A DNA stretch of 64,000 bases from Topomyia yanbarensis (GCF_030247195.1 NC_080672.1:350546413-350610412); one strand, 5' to 3'; numbered from the stretch's first letter, positions 47,196 to 59,734 are shown. Translations and numbers: made by a program. Notes: a model not told the origin generated them from the letters alone.

Positions 47196-47660
47196 TTAGG
47201 GTAACAAAATTGCCTATTCACCCTGAAAAAAAATTAAATTAAAAAAAAAATTGTTGGTCGTTAATGGGATTCAATCGCCCTCACCTTTATAATTTTAGCG
47301 CGAACATAGCGTTGCTGTCTCTAATAAGTACCGTTCGAACCGTTCTGTCCCGCTCCAACGCCCCGTTACCATACCATTAACTTATAGGGTAATGAGCTTA
47401 TTTTCACCATGTTTCCATTTGCCATCTTTGTTCAACGCATTGGGCGACAATTGAGGCACTAAATCCGAATTTTCGTTGCGCTCAAACACGAGCATTTCAT
47501 TGTTTTCAGGGCATTTGTGTTATTAGATTGATTCTAATCAACGAAGCAAAGCTCTTGACGCCAATTCATACGCATTCCATCGATTGTAGGCCGAGTAATT
47601 AATGAATTAGTGAGGTACCTTCCTTAATAGGGTGAAAATAGGCAATTTACCCTTTGTAAA
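47196..47660. repeat. Possible TIR element with 'attgcctatt' ends
   Basis: Left 'gggtaacaaaattgcctatt' and right, on the minus strand, 'gggtaaattgcctattttca' are similar inverted ends. Part of the inside (47390-47450) is shared with 26850-26945. No protein or clear target duplication was found. Confidence 0.45.
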
Positions 47661-49199
47661 AGTAATGGTAGTGGGCCTTCTTGTAGATGGATATACTGGA
47701 TATATTTTTCCTAGAATTCATTTTACATTCAATATGTTGAACACCCAGAATTGGAACTTAAAATCGCAACGAAAGACGTTGTAACAATGGGAAAAATTGA
47801 CAAGTGCTCTAAGCATCAGATGCTCGAGAAAACATGAAAACCGAGTGACTGTCGATCGAGCCAGTAAGAGACAAAACTATTCTGTAAGAACAACATTGCT
47901 GCATTGCCTTACAAGTTGTAAGTTACAATATTACATCATCACAAAGTGTTAGGAAGTTGATAGAACTGCTGATCATCGGCAATTGTCGCGTCTTCTCGTT
48001 TGAATAACTAGATACTTCAATGGTTATCAAAGTTGCTAAACTTTCGTATTCTTTAGTTGCTGTTACTATTCAGCTCTCCCTTGCCGAACACCTGAAATGA
48101 ATGAATGATAAAATACTTTCATACTTTACTTGATGGGCTATATTGTGTCGATTTCGAAATGTATATATAGTTTATTTAGTAACGTTATAGCAGATCAACT
48201 TAAAGGACGTGAGTTCAAATCTATGTTTTCTCTCGTTTTTTTATATTGCGATTTTTTTTAAAGCTAAAATAGCTCAAGCCAGTTTACTCTCCTTTTTTAT
48301 GTGTTCATTACAGCAAATTAAGTTTTCAAGTGCCGCCCACGCATCATTGTGCAGTCTATTTTTTCTTTGGACGGTCTTAATCCTCAAAAAGGCAAGCTAA
48401 AATCGTGGCTTCAACAAGCATTGCTCCTAAGACCCGGTGATATTAAGTCTTTTTTGGCTTTCTATCAGTGAGAGAATTGAAAGCCCAGAAAAAGCTCCAT
48501 CATTTCTGTTCATAATTACAAGTTTATTCAAATTAGAGGATAATTATTGTAACCAGCCGTGCCTCTGAGACCACTTGCCTTTCTGAGGGTTAAAGAATAT
48601 TATTAATACATATATTTTTACATGGTATACAACACATAAATGATATGATAGAACGTTTGACAGATGAGTAATTATTGTATTCATCATTAAAGTTGTTTTG
48701 AAAAAGGGATATTTTGAAATCAGTGTATCAGTGATTATGCAATGAGAGCAGATGCGTGCCTTAAGAGACATGATCTTCTACAATTAACAAAAAAAATCAA
48801 AGCTTTTTGAGCGATTTAGTGGAGGGGCTAAGACATGGTCTTTATTAATCACATAATAAAGGTTCAAGTAAATTTTATTAATACCTCGGTATGCAAAAAA
48901 TGGATTGCGTTAAAATCGTTATCAATATGATGGCTTCATTCGTCAGTACAGTATTAAAATTCGCACAAAAAACGGGTGTTACACGCAAGCCAATGATTAA
49001 ATTTTAAAAGCATTTACAGTATGTTTATAAAAGTGCACGACAAACCTACATGATGGTTGAATCAGTTTATTTGTACCCTGCGTGTTTGGCTAGCGTATCA
49101 TCTACTGCCCCCACAAACATTCAAACTATTCACTATGAACACCATAAAAGCACCTAACAAGAATTCTTTTTAATCAGTTTGATTTTTCATTGCGCCTGA
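47661..49199. other. Unassigned A+T-rich DNA
   Basis: Only short frames, no element ends; composition falls to the satellite boundary at about 49200. Confidence 0.35.
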
Positions 49200-52071
49200 G
49201 CTAGAAAATATACCACAGAAATACGCCATATGCACCTCAGAGAGCTTGGAAGCGCCCTACGAGTTAGGATAGACTATCCACTACCATCTCATGAGCTCAA
49301 ATACTCATACCAACGCCCCAAAGAGATACAGTATATGCGCCCCAGAAAATCTGAAAGCGCCCGGCAAGTTAGGATAGACTATTCGCATAACGCCCCATGA
49401 GCATACTACCTACCCGTTAGCTCAACATACTCATACTACTGACCCATAGAGCCTGAAAACGCCCTGCAACTTAGGATAGATTATTACCGCCTCATAATCT
49501 TAAATACTCATTTATATGCGCCCCAAAGATACTGAAACCGGTTGAAAGCGCCTTGTAAATTTGGAAAGTTTATTGCCCACCTATCTAATTGCCAGACGAG
49601 CCATGGGAATATCATACTCCAGCGAGTGTGGAAGCGCTCTGCAATATATGGGAAATTCATACTAGCGCCCAATACAGTCTCGGAGTGCCGTGCGAACTAT
49701 GAGAATATCGGACTTGCGCCCTAGGTAGTTTAAGAGAGCCCTGCGACCTATGCGAATATCAAACTGGTGCCCGAGAGATTCTGAGAGCGCCCTGCGAGCA
49801 ATATGAATATCATGCTGGCGTCCCATATAGTCGCTGTGAGCTATGAGAAGCACCCAAGCGAGTGCGGAAGCGCTCTCCGAGCTATAAGAATATCATACTA
49901 GTACTCCAGAGAATCTTACAGCGCCCTACGAACTATGAGAATATTAGACTAGCGCCCTAGCGAGTTTAAGAGCACCCTGCGAACTATGTGAAAATGGTAA
50001 AAGCACTCGAGAGAATCTAAGAGCACCCTGCAATCCATGAGAATATTAAACTAGCGCCCCAGAGAATTTGTAGGTGCCCAGTAAACTAAGAGAACATCAG
50101 ACTAGTAATCTAGAGAGTTTGAATGCGCCCTGCGAGCTATGGTAATATCATACTAGTGTCCCAGAGAATCGAAGAGCGCCCAGCGAGATATGTGAATATC
50201 ATACTAGCGCCCCATAGAGTCTCGAAGCGCCGTGCGAACTATGAGAATATCGGACTTGCGCCCTAGGGAGTTAAAGAGAGCCCTGCGACCTATGCGAATA
50301 TTAAACTGGTGCCCGAGAGACTGAAAGCGCCCTGCGAGCAATGTGAATATCATGCTGGCGCCTCATAGGGTCATATTAGCACCATAGGGAGCTTTAGAGC
50401 ACCCTGTGAGCTATGAGAAGCACCAAAGCAAGTGCGGAAGCGCTCTCCGAGCTATGGGAATATCATTCTAGCGCTCTAGAAAATCTTAAAGTCTCGGAGC
50501 GCCGTGCGAACTATGAGAATATCGGACTTGCGCCCTAGGGAGTTTAAGACAGCCCTGCGACCTATGCGATGCCCGAGATACTCTGAGAGCGCCCTGCGAG
50601 CAATGTGAATATCATACTGGCGCCCCATAGAGTCATATTAGCGCCCTGTGAGCTGTGAAAAGCACCCCATCGAGTGCGGAAGCGCTCTCCGAGCTATGGG
50701 AATATTATACTAGCGCTCCATAGAATCTTAGAGCGCCCTACGAACTATGAGAATATTAGAATAGCGAGTTTGAGAGCGCCCTGCGAATTATGTGAATATC
50801 GTAAAAGCGCTCGAGAGAATCTAAGAGCGCCCTGCAATCTATGAGAATATTAGACTAGCGCCCCAGAGAATTTGTAAGCGCCCGGCAAATTAAGATAACG
50901 TCAGACTAGTAACATAGAGAGTTTTGTGAATATCATCTTAGCGCCCTGAAGAGCTTGAGAGCGCCCTGTGAGCTATGATACTACGTATCACACTGAGGCC
51001 CTAGCGAGCATGGAATCACTCTTCGAACTATGGGAATATGATACTGGTACCCCAGAGAATCTGACAGCACCTTACGAACTATGGGAATGTCAGATTAGCG
51101 CCCTAGCGAGTTTGGGAGCGCCCTGCGAGCTATGGAAATATTATACTGGCGCCAGAGGGAATCTGAGAGCGCCATGCGAGCGCTGAGAATATAAAGCTAA
51201 TCTAGAGAGTTTGAGAGCGCCCAGCGTGCTATGGGAATGTTATGCTGGCGCTCGAGAGAATCAAAGAGCGCCCTACGAGCTATGTGAATATCATGCTTGC
51301 GCCCTATAGAGTCATACTAGCGCCCTAGATAGCTTGAGAGCGTCTAGCGAGCTATGAGAATATCATTATAACACCCCAGCGTGGAAGCGCTCTCCAAGCT
51401 ATGTGGATATCACAATAGCACCCCATAGGGTCTCGGAGCGTACTGCGGGCTATGAGAATATCAGACTAGCGCCAATGTGAGTTTTAAAGTACCCGGCGAG
51501 CTATGGGAATATCACACTGGCGCCCCAGAGAATCTGAGAGCGCCCTGCAAACTATGAGAATATCAGACTACCCTACAGAGTTTGAGAGCACCCTGCGAGC
51601 TATGGGAATATCATGCTGGCGCTCGAGAGAATCTGAGAGCGCCTCGCGCGCTATGCGAATATCATACTAGCGCCCTAGAGAGCTTGAAATCGATTTGCGA
51701 GCTATGAGAATATTATACTAGCGCCCTAACGAGCATGGAAGCGCTCTCCGAGCTATGGGAATATCATACGAGCAGCCCAGAGAGTCTGAAAGCGCCCTAC
51801 GAACAATGAAAATATCAAACTAGCCCCTAGTGAGTTCGAAAGTGCCCTACGAGCTATGGGAATATCATGCTGGCGCTCGAGAGAATCTGAGAGCGCCATG
51901 ATATGCTGGCTGCGAGATATGTGAATATCATTCTAGCACCCCATGTAGCCATACTAGCGCCCTGCGAGCTATAAGAATACCATACTAGCGCGTCAGCGAG
52001 TGTCAAAGCGCTCTCCGAGCTATGGGAATATCATACTGGCATTTTAGAGAGTCCGAAAGCGCCCAGCGAAC
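49200..52071. repeat. 51-bp satellite array, left block
   Basis: The recurring unit has the skeleton 'gagcgccctgcgagctatga', 'gaatatcatactagcgcccc', 'agagaatctga', about 51 bp, with substitutions and deletions. Because 51 is three times 17, open frames persist as a 17-residue repeat (for example 'APYELWECQ'), but stops are frequent. There are higher-order repeats: 49661-49800, 50211-50350 and 50488-50630 share the same variants. About 56 units. Confidence 0.95.
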
Positions 52072-52080
52072 AATGATAAT
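52072..52080. other. Left 9-bp target duplication of foldback element
   Basis: aatgataat within a satellite unit; repeated at 53919-53927. Confidence 0.9.
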
Positions 52081-52698
52081 GGGAAAATGTACTTTTGCAT
52101 ATAAAATATTTAAAATAATCCATAAAGAATTGTAAAACGATCCATAAAAAAGTTGTCAATGTTCCATAAAACAAAACTGAAAATCCATAAAACTGTGTGA
52201 ATGATCCATAAAAAAGGGTGATTTGATCCATAGATTATGGAAAATTGAACCATAAAATGGTCTCAAAAGAGCACTAAAATAGTAATAAAAGAGCAATTAA
52301 AATGAACCAATGCCCCATAAAAATATTGGAAATGTTCCATAAAATGATACATTTTGCGCCATAAATTAACTGACATTGATCCATAGAATATTAACAATGT
52401 ACATTAAAACACGTCGATATGTTCCATAATATCGACAAAAATGTTCCACGGTATTACAAAATGGAGCAATAAAATGTCAGAAAAAGTTCCATAAATTTGA
52501 TGAAAATGTTGCTAAATAATTTTTCTTGGTCCATAGAAGATGTAAAAATAAACATTAGAAATGATTCATATATCGAACGAAATTATGGTTCATGGATATT
52601 TACAAAACGATCCATAAGAAAAGAAAATGTAAAACGACCCATTAATATGTGCTTATGCATTAGAAAAAACAAAATTTAATGAATTCATGCGAAATTTT
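52081..52698 (+). repeat. Foldback element left arm
   Basis: 618 bp with about twenty ccataaaa-type cores; inverse of the right arm with moderate divergence. The inner end is 'gaattcatgcgaaatttt'. Confidence 0.9.
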
Positions 52699-53296
52699 AT
52701 GGTAAACTTAAAAAATAAGTTGTGCTTAATAATTCTCATAACAGTGACAGTGTTTTAACAAGTGAGCTTATACTGGGAGTTAGTGTGATGCGGCTTGGCC
52801 GCATATCCGGGGCCAAGGATCCGAAGCGGCGCAAAGCCGCTGAGGATCCGTTGGACGAGGCATTGATTAACCCGTAGCTGGAATTGCAGGCAAACCTGTG
52901 GTCCTCTCGTTTGCCCGGTTTACTTAAACATAGGGGCTATAGCTAGTTAAAAGCCGACTGAGCGGCAGCGAAGTCGGACAGTGCACAAGAAAGCGATGTG
53001 GCGTAGCCACATTAGTCAGTGTTCGTGTATAAAGTGTCCGTTTTCGCTTCAGATAGTTATTCAGATAGTATTTGCGACTCATGCCAGCCTGTATAGGTGG
53101 TCTAATAACACTCAGCGCTCTAATATCATAAATACCCTGACGTTTAAAGAATTGCCATAATGATTTCAGGTTAGCTAAGGTCAGTTAGCTGACTAGTTGG
53201 GTACGGAAGCTGAAGTTTAACTATAATGTATGCATTGTTTGTTGTAGTTTGACATTACAACCAAATGTAATAAACTTTATTATTAGTTCGAATAGC
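52699..53296. other. Foldback element spacer with hairpin cluster
   Basis: G+C-richer than the arms. Short perfect stems: 52788-52804 (atgcggc, inverse), 52825-52841 (agcggc, gccgct), 52954-52977 (ccgact, agtcgg), 52996-53012 (atgtggc, gccacat). The ggatcc hexamer occurs on each side of the second hairpin. No long frame. Confidence 0.75.
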
Positions 53297-53918
53297 AAAA
53301 ATTTCGCATGAATTCATTAAATTTAATTTTCTGGTGCATAAGCACATATTAATGGATCGTTTAACATTTTATTTTCTTATGGATCGTTTTGTAAATATCC
53401 ATGAACCATAATTTAACGTTCGATATATGAATCATTTCTAATGTTCATTTTTACATCTTCTATGGACCAAGAAAAATTATTTAGCAAACATTTTCATCAA
53501 ATTTATGGAACTTTTTCTGACATTTTATTGCTCCATTTTGTAATACCGTGGAGCACTTTTGTCGATATTATGGAACATATCGACGTGTTTTAATGTACAT
53601 TGTTAATATTCTATGGATCAATGTCAGTTAATTTATGGCGCAAAATGTATCATTTTATGGAACATTTCCAATATTTTTATGGGGCATTGGTTCATTTTAA
53701 TTGCTCTTTTATTGCTATTTTAGTGCTCTTTTGCGATTATTTTATGGTTCAATTTTACATAATCTATGTATCAAATCACCCTTTTTTATGGATCATTCAC
53801 ACTTTTTTATGGATTTTCAGTATTGTTTTATGGAACATTGACAACTTTTTTATGGATCGTTTTTCAATTTTTTATGGATCATTTTTGTTGTTTTAGCGGC
53901 GCAAACTTAGGGCTGCCC
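53297..53918 (-). repeat. Foldback element right arm
   Basis: Reverse partner of 52081-52698; starts aaaatttcgcatgaattcat and ends 'agggctgccc'. Frames such as 53600-53896 come from the repeated 'ttttatggatc' unit and are not genes. Confidence 0.9.
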
Positions 53919-53927
53919 AATGATAAT
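53919..53927. other. Right 9-bp target duplication of foldback element
   Basis: aatgataat, identical to 52072-52080. Confidence 0.9.
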
Positions 53928-56125
53928 ATCAGACTAGCGCTCTCAAGAGTTTGAGATTACCCTACGAGCTATGGGAACAAAATGCTTGCGCCAGAGAGAA
54001 TCTGAGAGCGCCCTGCGAGCAATGGGAATATCATACTAGCGCCCAATAGAGCCATACTAACGCCCTAGAGAGTTTGAAATCGGTCTGGAGCTATGAGAAT
54101 ATTAAACTAGCGCCCTGGTAAGTTTTGGAGTGCCATGCGAGCTATGGGAATATCGTACTGGCGCCCCAGAGAATCCGAGAGCGCACTGCGAACTATAGGA
54201 ATATTAGACTAACGCCCCAAAGAAGCTGTGAGCGCCCTGCGAACTATGAAAATATCGAACTACCGCCTGAAGAGTTTGGGCGCGCCCTGCGAGCTATTGG
54301 AATATCATACTGACGCTCGAGAGAATCTGATAGCGCCCTGCGAGCTATGGGAATACCATACTAGCTCCCCATACAGTTATACTAGCGCCCTAGAGAGCTA
54401 TGAGAATATCGAACTAGCACCCTAGTGAGTTTGAGAGTGTTTATGCTAGCGCTCCAGAAAATTCGTGAGCGCCCTGCAAACTAAGAGAACATCGAACTAG
54501 CGCCCAAGAGAGTTCGAGAGCGTCCTGCGAGCTATGGGAATATCATGCTGGCGCTCGAGTGAATCTGAGAGCTCCTCGCGAGCTATGTTAATATTTTATT
54601 AGTGCCCTATAATCATATTAGCGCCCTAGAAAGCTTGAAATCGATCTGCGAGCTATGAGAATATTATACTAGCGCCCCAGCGACCAAGGATGCGTTCTCC
54701 GAGTATCATGTAGCGCCCCAGAGAGTCCAAAAGAGAAGAATCTGAGAGCGCCCTGCGGACGATGAGAGTTTCATAATATCCTAGAGAGTTTGAGAGCGCC
54801 CTGCGAGGAATATCATGCTGGTGCTCAAGGGATTCTGAGAGCGCCCTGCGAGCTCTGTGAATATCATACTAGCGCCCTGAAGAGCTTGAGAGCGTCTTGT
54901 GAGCTATGATATTATATATCATACTGGGGCTCTAGCGAGTATGAAAGCATTCTCCGAGCTATGGGAATATCATACTGGCACCCCAGAGAATCTGAAAGCG
55001 CCCTACAAACTGTGGGAATGTCAGATTAGCGCCCTGCGAGCTATGGAAATATCATACTGGCGCCAGAGAGAATCTGAGAGCGCCCTGCGAGCGATGAGAA
55101 TATAAGGCTACCCTAGAGAGTTTGAGAGCGCCCAGCGTGCTATGGGAATGTTATGCTGGCGCTCTAGAGAACCTGCGAGCTATGTCAATACCATACTTGC
55201 GCCCCATAGAGTCATACTAGCGCCCTGGAGAGACTGAGAGCGCCCAGCGAGCTATGAGAATATCGTAATAGCACCCCAGCGAGTGTGGAAGCGCTCTCCG
55301 AGCTATGTGGATATCACAATAGCACCCCATAGGGTCTCGGAGCGCCCTGCGAGCTTTGAAAATGACAAACTAGTGCCTTTGCGAGTCTGAGAGCACCCTG
55401 CGAATATCATACTGGCGCCCCATAGAGTCATATTAGCGCCCTGTGGGTTGTGAAAAGCACCCCAGCGATTGCGGAAGCGCTCTCCGAGCTATGGTAATAT
55501 TATACTAGCGCTCCAGAGAATCTTAGAGCGCCCTACGAACTATGAGAATATTAGACTAGCTCCCTAGCAAGTTTGAGAGCGCCCTGCGAATTAAGTGAAT
55601 ATCGTAAAAGCGCTCGAGAGAATCTAAGAGCGCCCATGAGAATATTAGACTAGCGCCCCAGAGAATTTGTAAGCGCCCGGCAAATTAAGATAACATATTA
55701 GAGAGTTTTGTGAATATCATACTAGCACCCTGAAGAGCTTGAGAGCGCCCTGAGAGCTTTGAAAATGACAAACTAGTGCCCCTGCGAGTCTGAGAGCACC
55801 CTGCGAGCTATCGGAATATCATACTAGCGTCCTATGAGTTTTGCAAATATCATATTGGCGCCCCAGAGAGTGTGGAAGCGCCCTGCAAGCGATGGGAACA
55901 TCAGACTATCGTCCGAGAGAATCTGAGAGCGCCTTGCGTGACTTGTAAGTATCAAACAAATGTTGAAACGCTCTGCGAGGTGTGGGAATATCATACTAGT
56001 GCTTTCAAGTATCTGAGAGTATCCTATGAGCATATCATACCAGTGGCCCATACAGTCTGGGATCGCCATGTGAGTTATGAAAATATCATACTAGCGCGGC
56101 AGGGAGTTTGACAATACCCTACGAG
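53928..56125. repeat. 51-bp satellite array, right block
   Basis: Same unit and phase as 49200-52071. Long matching variant strings link the blocks: 50950-51260 with 54870-55170 and 50621-50930 with 55431-55720, so large segments were duplicated before or after the insertion. About 43 units; the last ones (from 55850) are more degenerate. Confidence 0.95.
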
Positions 56126-57918
56126 TTTGAATAGATTCACAAAATTCCAAGTAGCTGGGATCATTAAATTTGCCTTCCAGAATGATAAGGCCAACGGAAT
56201 TTTTTTTTTGGCTCAAAAAATATTTTTTTTCGGTTCCAGGAGCTGATTAGTCGCCGACTAACCGTGACTAACCGCAACTACAGCACTGTAAACATGCACT
56301 TAATTTAAACTGTCGAATTCTGTACTAACTAGGATGAATTCTCCAGTTACAGCCAATAGGTTTGTGGTAATACTCTGGAATAAAATCGCCACATTAAACT
56401 GGTAGGGCTACGAGACGAGAATGCTCGAAACAAGAGCAGTCCACTGAATGTGTGAAATTGCAACTGATCGATTCCATCATGTGAAACAAGGAACATAGTG
56501 CCTGTAATAAATGCAAAGTACACATCAACGCGAGATCGTTTATTATTGTTTGCAGGATAATGACTGCTCGCTGCGGAGTATAATCGAGTGGAAACAACTA
56601 TGAGTGCATGTTTAAGAAAAAACATAAACTCAAGATGTGCAGAAGGTGCCCATTTAAGAGATGAATTAAATTCTGCTGTTAAACGACGTAAAGTATGGGA
56701 AAACAAAACATGCATGGACGAGGTGTGGGTTGATCGATTGTTCGAGAGCTGGGGAGTGGCATTTCTAGATGGATAAAATATGATTCAGGAAGATCTTTCA
56801 TGTACACAACCGACGCTAACAGATTCTACCTGAAACATTTGTTCTGAACAAAACGTTTTCTTGAGTGATGCCCTTCATTTCACAAATTAGATCTAACTTG
56901 AACGGAAAGTATCAATGCATTCTAAACAATTTTTGTATTTTTGTCACTAAACTATCCCACAGTCATTAATCTATCTAACACCTCCTGTCATACCCTTCAA
57001 CTTCAGTTTATGACAAGTGGCTAATTTGCATGCATTGTACAGCACACATTTTATTACATACGTTCCTATGCGTAGGTAGGATTTTCATATGAAAAAGCAT
57101 TTCGTAATGCAATTGCAGATCTGGTTGAACGATGGCGCATACCGTTTAAGCATTCAGCGTGGGCCTAGCACTTCGAAGCTGGATCGTGTAACGACTGTTC
57201 GAGTATATGCTACCCCTCAAGATCAATTTCTTAAAATAATCCTTACGCTCATAGACAATAGAACGTGTGATTCAAGTACCACGCGGGACGTACGCGTGGC
57301 CAGCTTAACCCTAACAACAGCTGCCCGATCTCATCAAATAGTCAATAACCATTACATGTTGAAAGGGATTGGATTTTCACGGCCCATTGGCAGAGTTACG
57401 ATGTGATAACGTGCCGATGGGAGCATGCGGTTTGTTTTTCTTTTTAACTCGATTTTCTCGGCTTCTATGCACCCTCATCATTAATAACAATAATACTTGA
57501 GCTCGTGGAAGGTCATCTTGGCGTAAAACGTAATCGACAAAATAAACGTGCTAGGTTTCTACAATGTGGAACCTGATCGGAGTTTGAGCGAGAAGGAAAC
57601 CGCTCAATTAAATTATTACATCCTAATTTACATGTCGAGGAAAGCAAACTTGATAATCTAAATAAGGTTACCACGTGTGGAAAACATGAAACAGTTTTCT
57701 ATCGTTCTTGGATTTAGCACTGACCAACTGCATTGCATCAAAGAGGTGTTTATACTGCACGATTATTCATTTTTTTCTAAAAAGGATCGATACTTTCTGT
57801 TGTATTTTGAAGGCTGTTGATTATTTGAATTTTTCTTGAGTTTTTGTGCACTTAGGATATGAAGAGGGTTCCTAATAGGTGTCAGAACGACGTATTACGT
57901 CTTGTACAATGTTCATTT
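56126..57918. other. Unassigned DNA
   Basis: 56347-56780 and 57060-57410 are less A+T-rich and carry frames of 122 (minus) and 105 (plus, 57089-57406) codons. Neither shows a recognised domain. The rest is A+T-rich with no element ends. Confidence 0.35.
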
Positions 57919-58166
57919 GGTCGGTATTAAGTCAGACCGGACTAAGTGACAAAATATTGATTTCGAGAAAAACGAGTTTAAAGTTTGAATCGCAGCATCC
58001 CTTACATTATGATTGGAAATCAATTTTTGCCGTAATTCTTGTTTTTTGTTACATATTTTAAATCTGGCAAGAGTCGAATGTAGCTGACGAAATTCTGTAT
58101 CCATTGCTATAATTATCTCATTTTTTGATGTTTTGCGACTTAGTCCGGTATGACTTAACACCGACC
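57919..58166. mobile_element. MITE with GGTCGGT termini
   Basis: Left end ggtcggtattaagtcagacc and inverse of the right end ggtcggtgttaagtcatacc are inverted repeats extending through 'ggactaagt'. Flanks read attt on both sides, a possible 4-bp target copy. 248 bp, no protein. Confidence 0.85.
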
Positions 58167-58402
58167 ATTTCAAAATCGAAATTGTTAGCTGTGGAACACT
58201 GGGAGGTTTATAAGTCAATTATCTCTCTACGAAGCAAACCAGTCTGGGGACTGAGTGGCATCCTGCGGATTGAAGTAACTCAACCAAAAATTAATCCATT
58301 AGGTCCCTGCTGCCATGTCGTAAGAGGTGTTAGATGTAAACTTCTGCTCCGACAGTATTACGCATGCATTGGCAAGCTGGCTCATACCGAACGAGTTCGA
58401 AC

Positions 58403-58717
58403 CGTCGTTATCTGATCATAAATATGTCATCTTTGAACTTGGCAATTAGATTTCATGTCGCCTTACCAACGGTTGAATCTGCAGGTGGATTGGATGAGCT
58501 CGTGGATGGAACGAACTCACTCATTCCAGCAGCATACCAAGAGGCTTGTCTGCTTTGAGTTATGCGTGGTTCCAGAGGAACCCCTTAGTTGAATGCCGAA
58601 CTAGCCAGATTCGAAAAGTTATGTAGAAGTGCTTGGAATAGCAGACACATAAACGGGTCGAAAGCATTTAAGTTAACTCGCAAAGCATACAGAAATGCCT
58701 TAAAATACTCCAACTTA
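58403..58717 (+). pseudogene. LINE endonuclease-to-RT linker remnant
   Basis: Near 58403 one frame reads 'EFEPSLSDHKYVIFELGN', the end of an AP-type endonuclease with its S-D-H motif. In other frames follow 'GLDELVDGTNSLIPAAYQEA' and 'NAELARFEKLCRSAWNSRHI' with 'AFKLTRKAYRNALK'. Before 'NAEL' the usual PWW pair reads stop-Leu. This linker is typical of Jockey-group LINEs. Frame changes and stops make it dead; it breaks at 58717 at the MITE. Confidence 0.75.
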
Positions 58718-58825
58718 TACTATGTTCACACTACAGAGTTAAAACATGTTTTAATAATTAGCAATAAGAAAGATGTCATCAATATAGCGTTAAAACACGT
58801 TTTAACTCGTAGTGTGAACGTAGTA
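58718..58825. mobile_element. Small MITE with TTA flanks in the LINE remnant
   Basis: The left end tactatgttcacactacaga and the inverse of the right end (tactacgttcacactacgag) are inverted repeats, continuing through 'gttaaaac'. TTA lies at 58715-58717 and 58826-58828. 108 bp; no protein. Confidence 0.8.
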
Positions 58826-58828
58826 TTA

Positions 58829-59178
58829 CCCCAACGACAAAATTTATTATAATAAGTTATAAAAACAACTTTTGAAAGCTTTTTCCCCGCACTATCGAAA
58901 AATATAATCAATCATGGAATAGTTTCAAATTCAGCAAAAATAGCATAAAATGTAAGAAAATCAACGACCATTACTGATGTTATGTTTAGGGGTTAAGTTT
59001 CGGTTTGTTGCTACTGACTCTCGTACGTGACAGTTTGATAGTAATGCGAAAACGCGGTTTGGTAGTCATGCGAAACCGGTCCGTTACGGGTCGTTTTCGG
59101 ATACCTACCAAACCGCCACGTACGAGAGTCAATGGCGCAAAAAAGCTAAGTACCACACAGTGGCTCCTCTTCATACAA
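58829..59178. other. Spacer with a hairpin at 59016-59130
   Basis: gactctcgtacgtg at 59016 has its inverse ending at 59130; the arms continue through 'gacagtttgatag' and 'ctaccaaaccgcc'. A near-tandem block 'atgcgaaaacgcggtttggt' and 'atgcgaaaccggtcc' sits in the middle. This is likely a small palindromic element. Confidence 0.7.
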
Positions 59179-59734
59179 GGGGTCGTGCATAAATGACGTA
59201 GCATTTGGGGGGGGGGGGGGGGGGTAGGAAGGGTATCTCAAATTTGTGATGAAGTGTGACGAGGGGGAGGGTTGTTGTGCGACGTAGCATTAAGTTGTTT
59301 TTGGCGGGCTTCAAAACCCATTGATTAGATAAAACAATATAATGCTCCTGCATTCCTAAGAGAAATAAAATTAAATGGACACAAGTTACTTTTCACGCGG
59401 ATTTTAATGTGGTAAGTTTTCGATTCACAAAAATTTAAATTTTCTCTTAGGTTCAACCAAACATAGTATAATAATTTAGTTGAACGTATGCTTCATAGAA
59501 TCATTGACAGCTGCATGGTTGTGAACTGAGAGAGCTTCTCTCATAAAACATAAAATTCAAAACAAACTCTCAACACAAAATTCAAAACAAACACAACGCG
59601 TTGAGGGAGGGGGGATGTTGGAAATGCTACGTTATTTACAAGGGGAGGTAAGAAGTTTGTGATTAAATGCTACGAGGGGGAGAGAGGAGTCGAATATAGT
59701 CGAAAAAGAGCTACGTCATTTATTCATGATCCCC
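59179..59734. mobile_element. G-rich MITE with GACGTAGC termini
   Basis: Left end ggggtcgtgcataaatgacg and inverse of the right end ggggatcatgaataaatgac are inverted repeats extending through 'gtagc'. The inside has a run of 14 G (59209-59222 region) and G-rich tracts again at 59600-59690. The plan mirrors the 22884-type MITEs, but flanks (caa, aaa) do not give a clear target copy. Confidence 0.75.

Larger units (their letters stand above)
52081..53918. mobile_element. Foldback-like element, 1838 bp, in satellite
   Basis: Long inverted arms (52081-52698 and 53297-53918) surround a 598-bp spacer. Each arm holds many irregularly spaced copies of a ccataaaa core, with 'gatccataaaaaa' and 'gttccataaaa' frequent, as in Drosophila foldback arms built of short repeats. 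Ends are GGG...CCC; the outer 18 bases align as GGG, then TA, then TTTGC at the same offsets. Exact 9-bp copies of aatgataat flank it and rejoining them restores a normal satellite unit. No transposase; 9-bp duplications occur in foldback and Mutator-like elements. Confidence 0.93.

Noticed and set aside
50968..51186. Repetitive protein of 17-residue units in the satellite
   Set aside because: Unit length divisible by three keeps frames open by chance; stops occur every few units and no start or splice context is seen.
53600..53896. 98-codon frame with repeated Phe-Tyr-Gly-Ser text
   Set aside because: Produced by the repeated short unit in the foldback arm.
49200..56125. CRISPR-like array of repeats and spacers
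   Set aside because: Units are contiguous degenerate tandem repeats without unique spacers, in eukaryotic DNA.
57089..57406. 105-codon frame as a host gene
   Set aside because: Plain composition but no recognised domain, no splice context and no supporting neighbour; left as unassigned.
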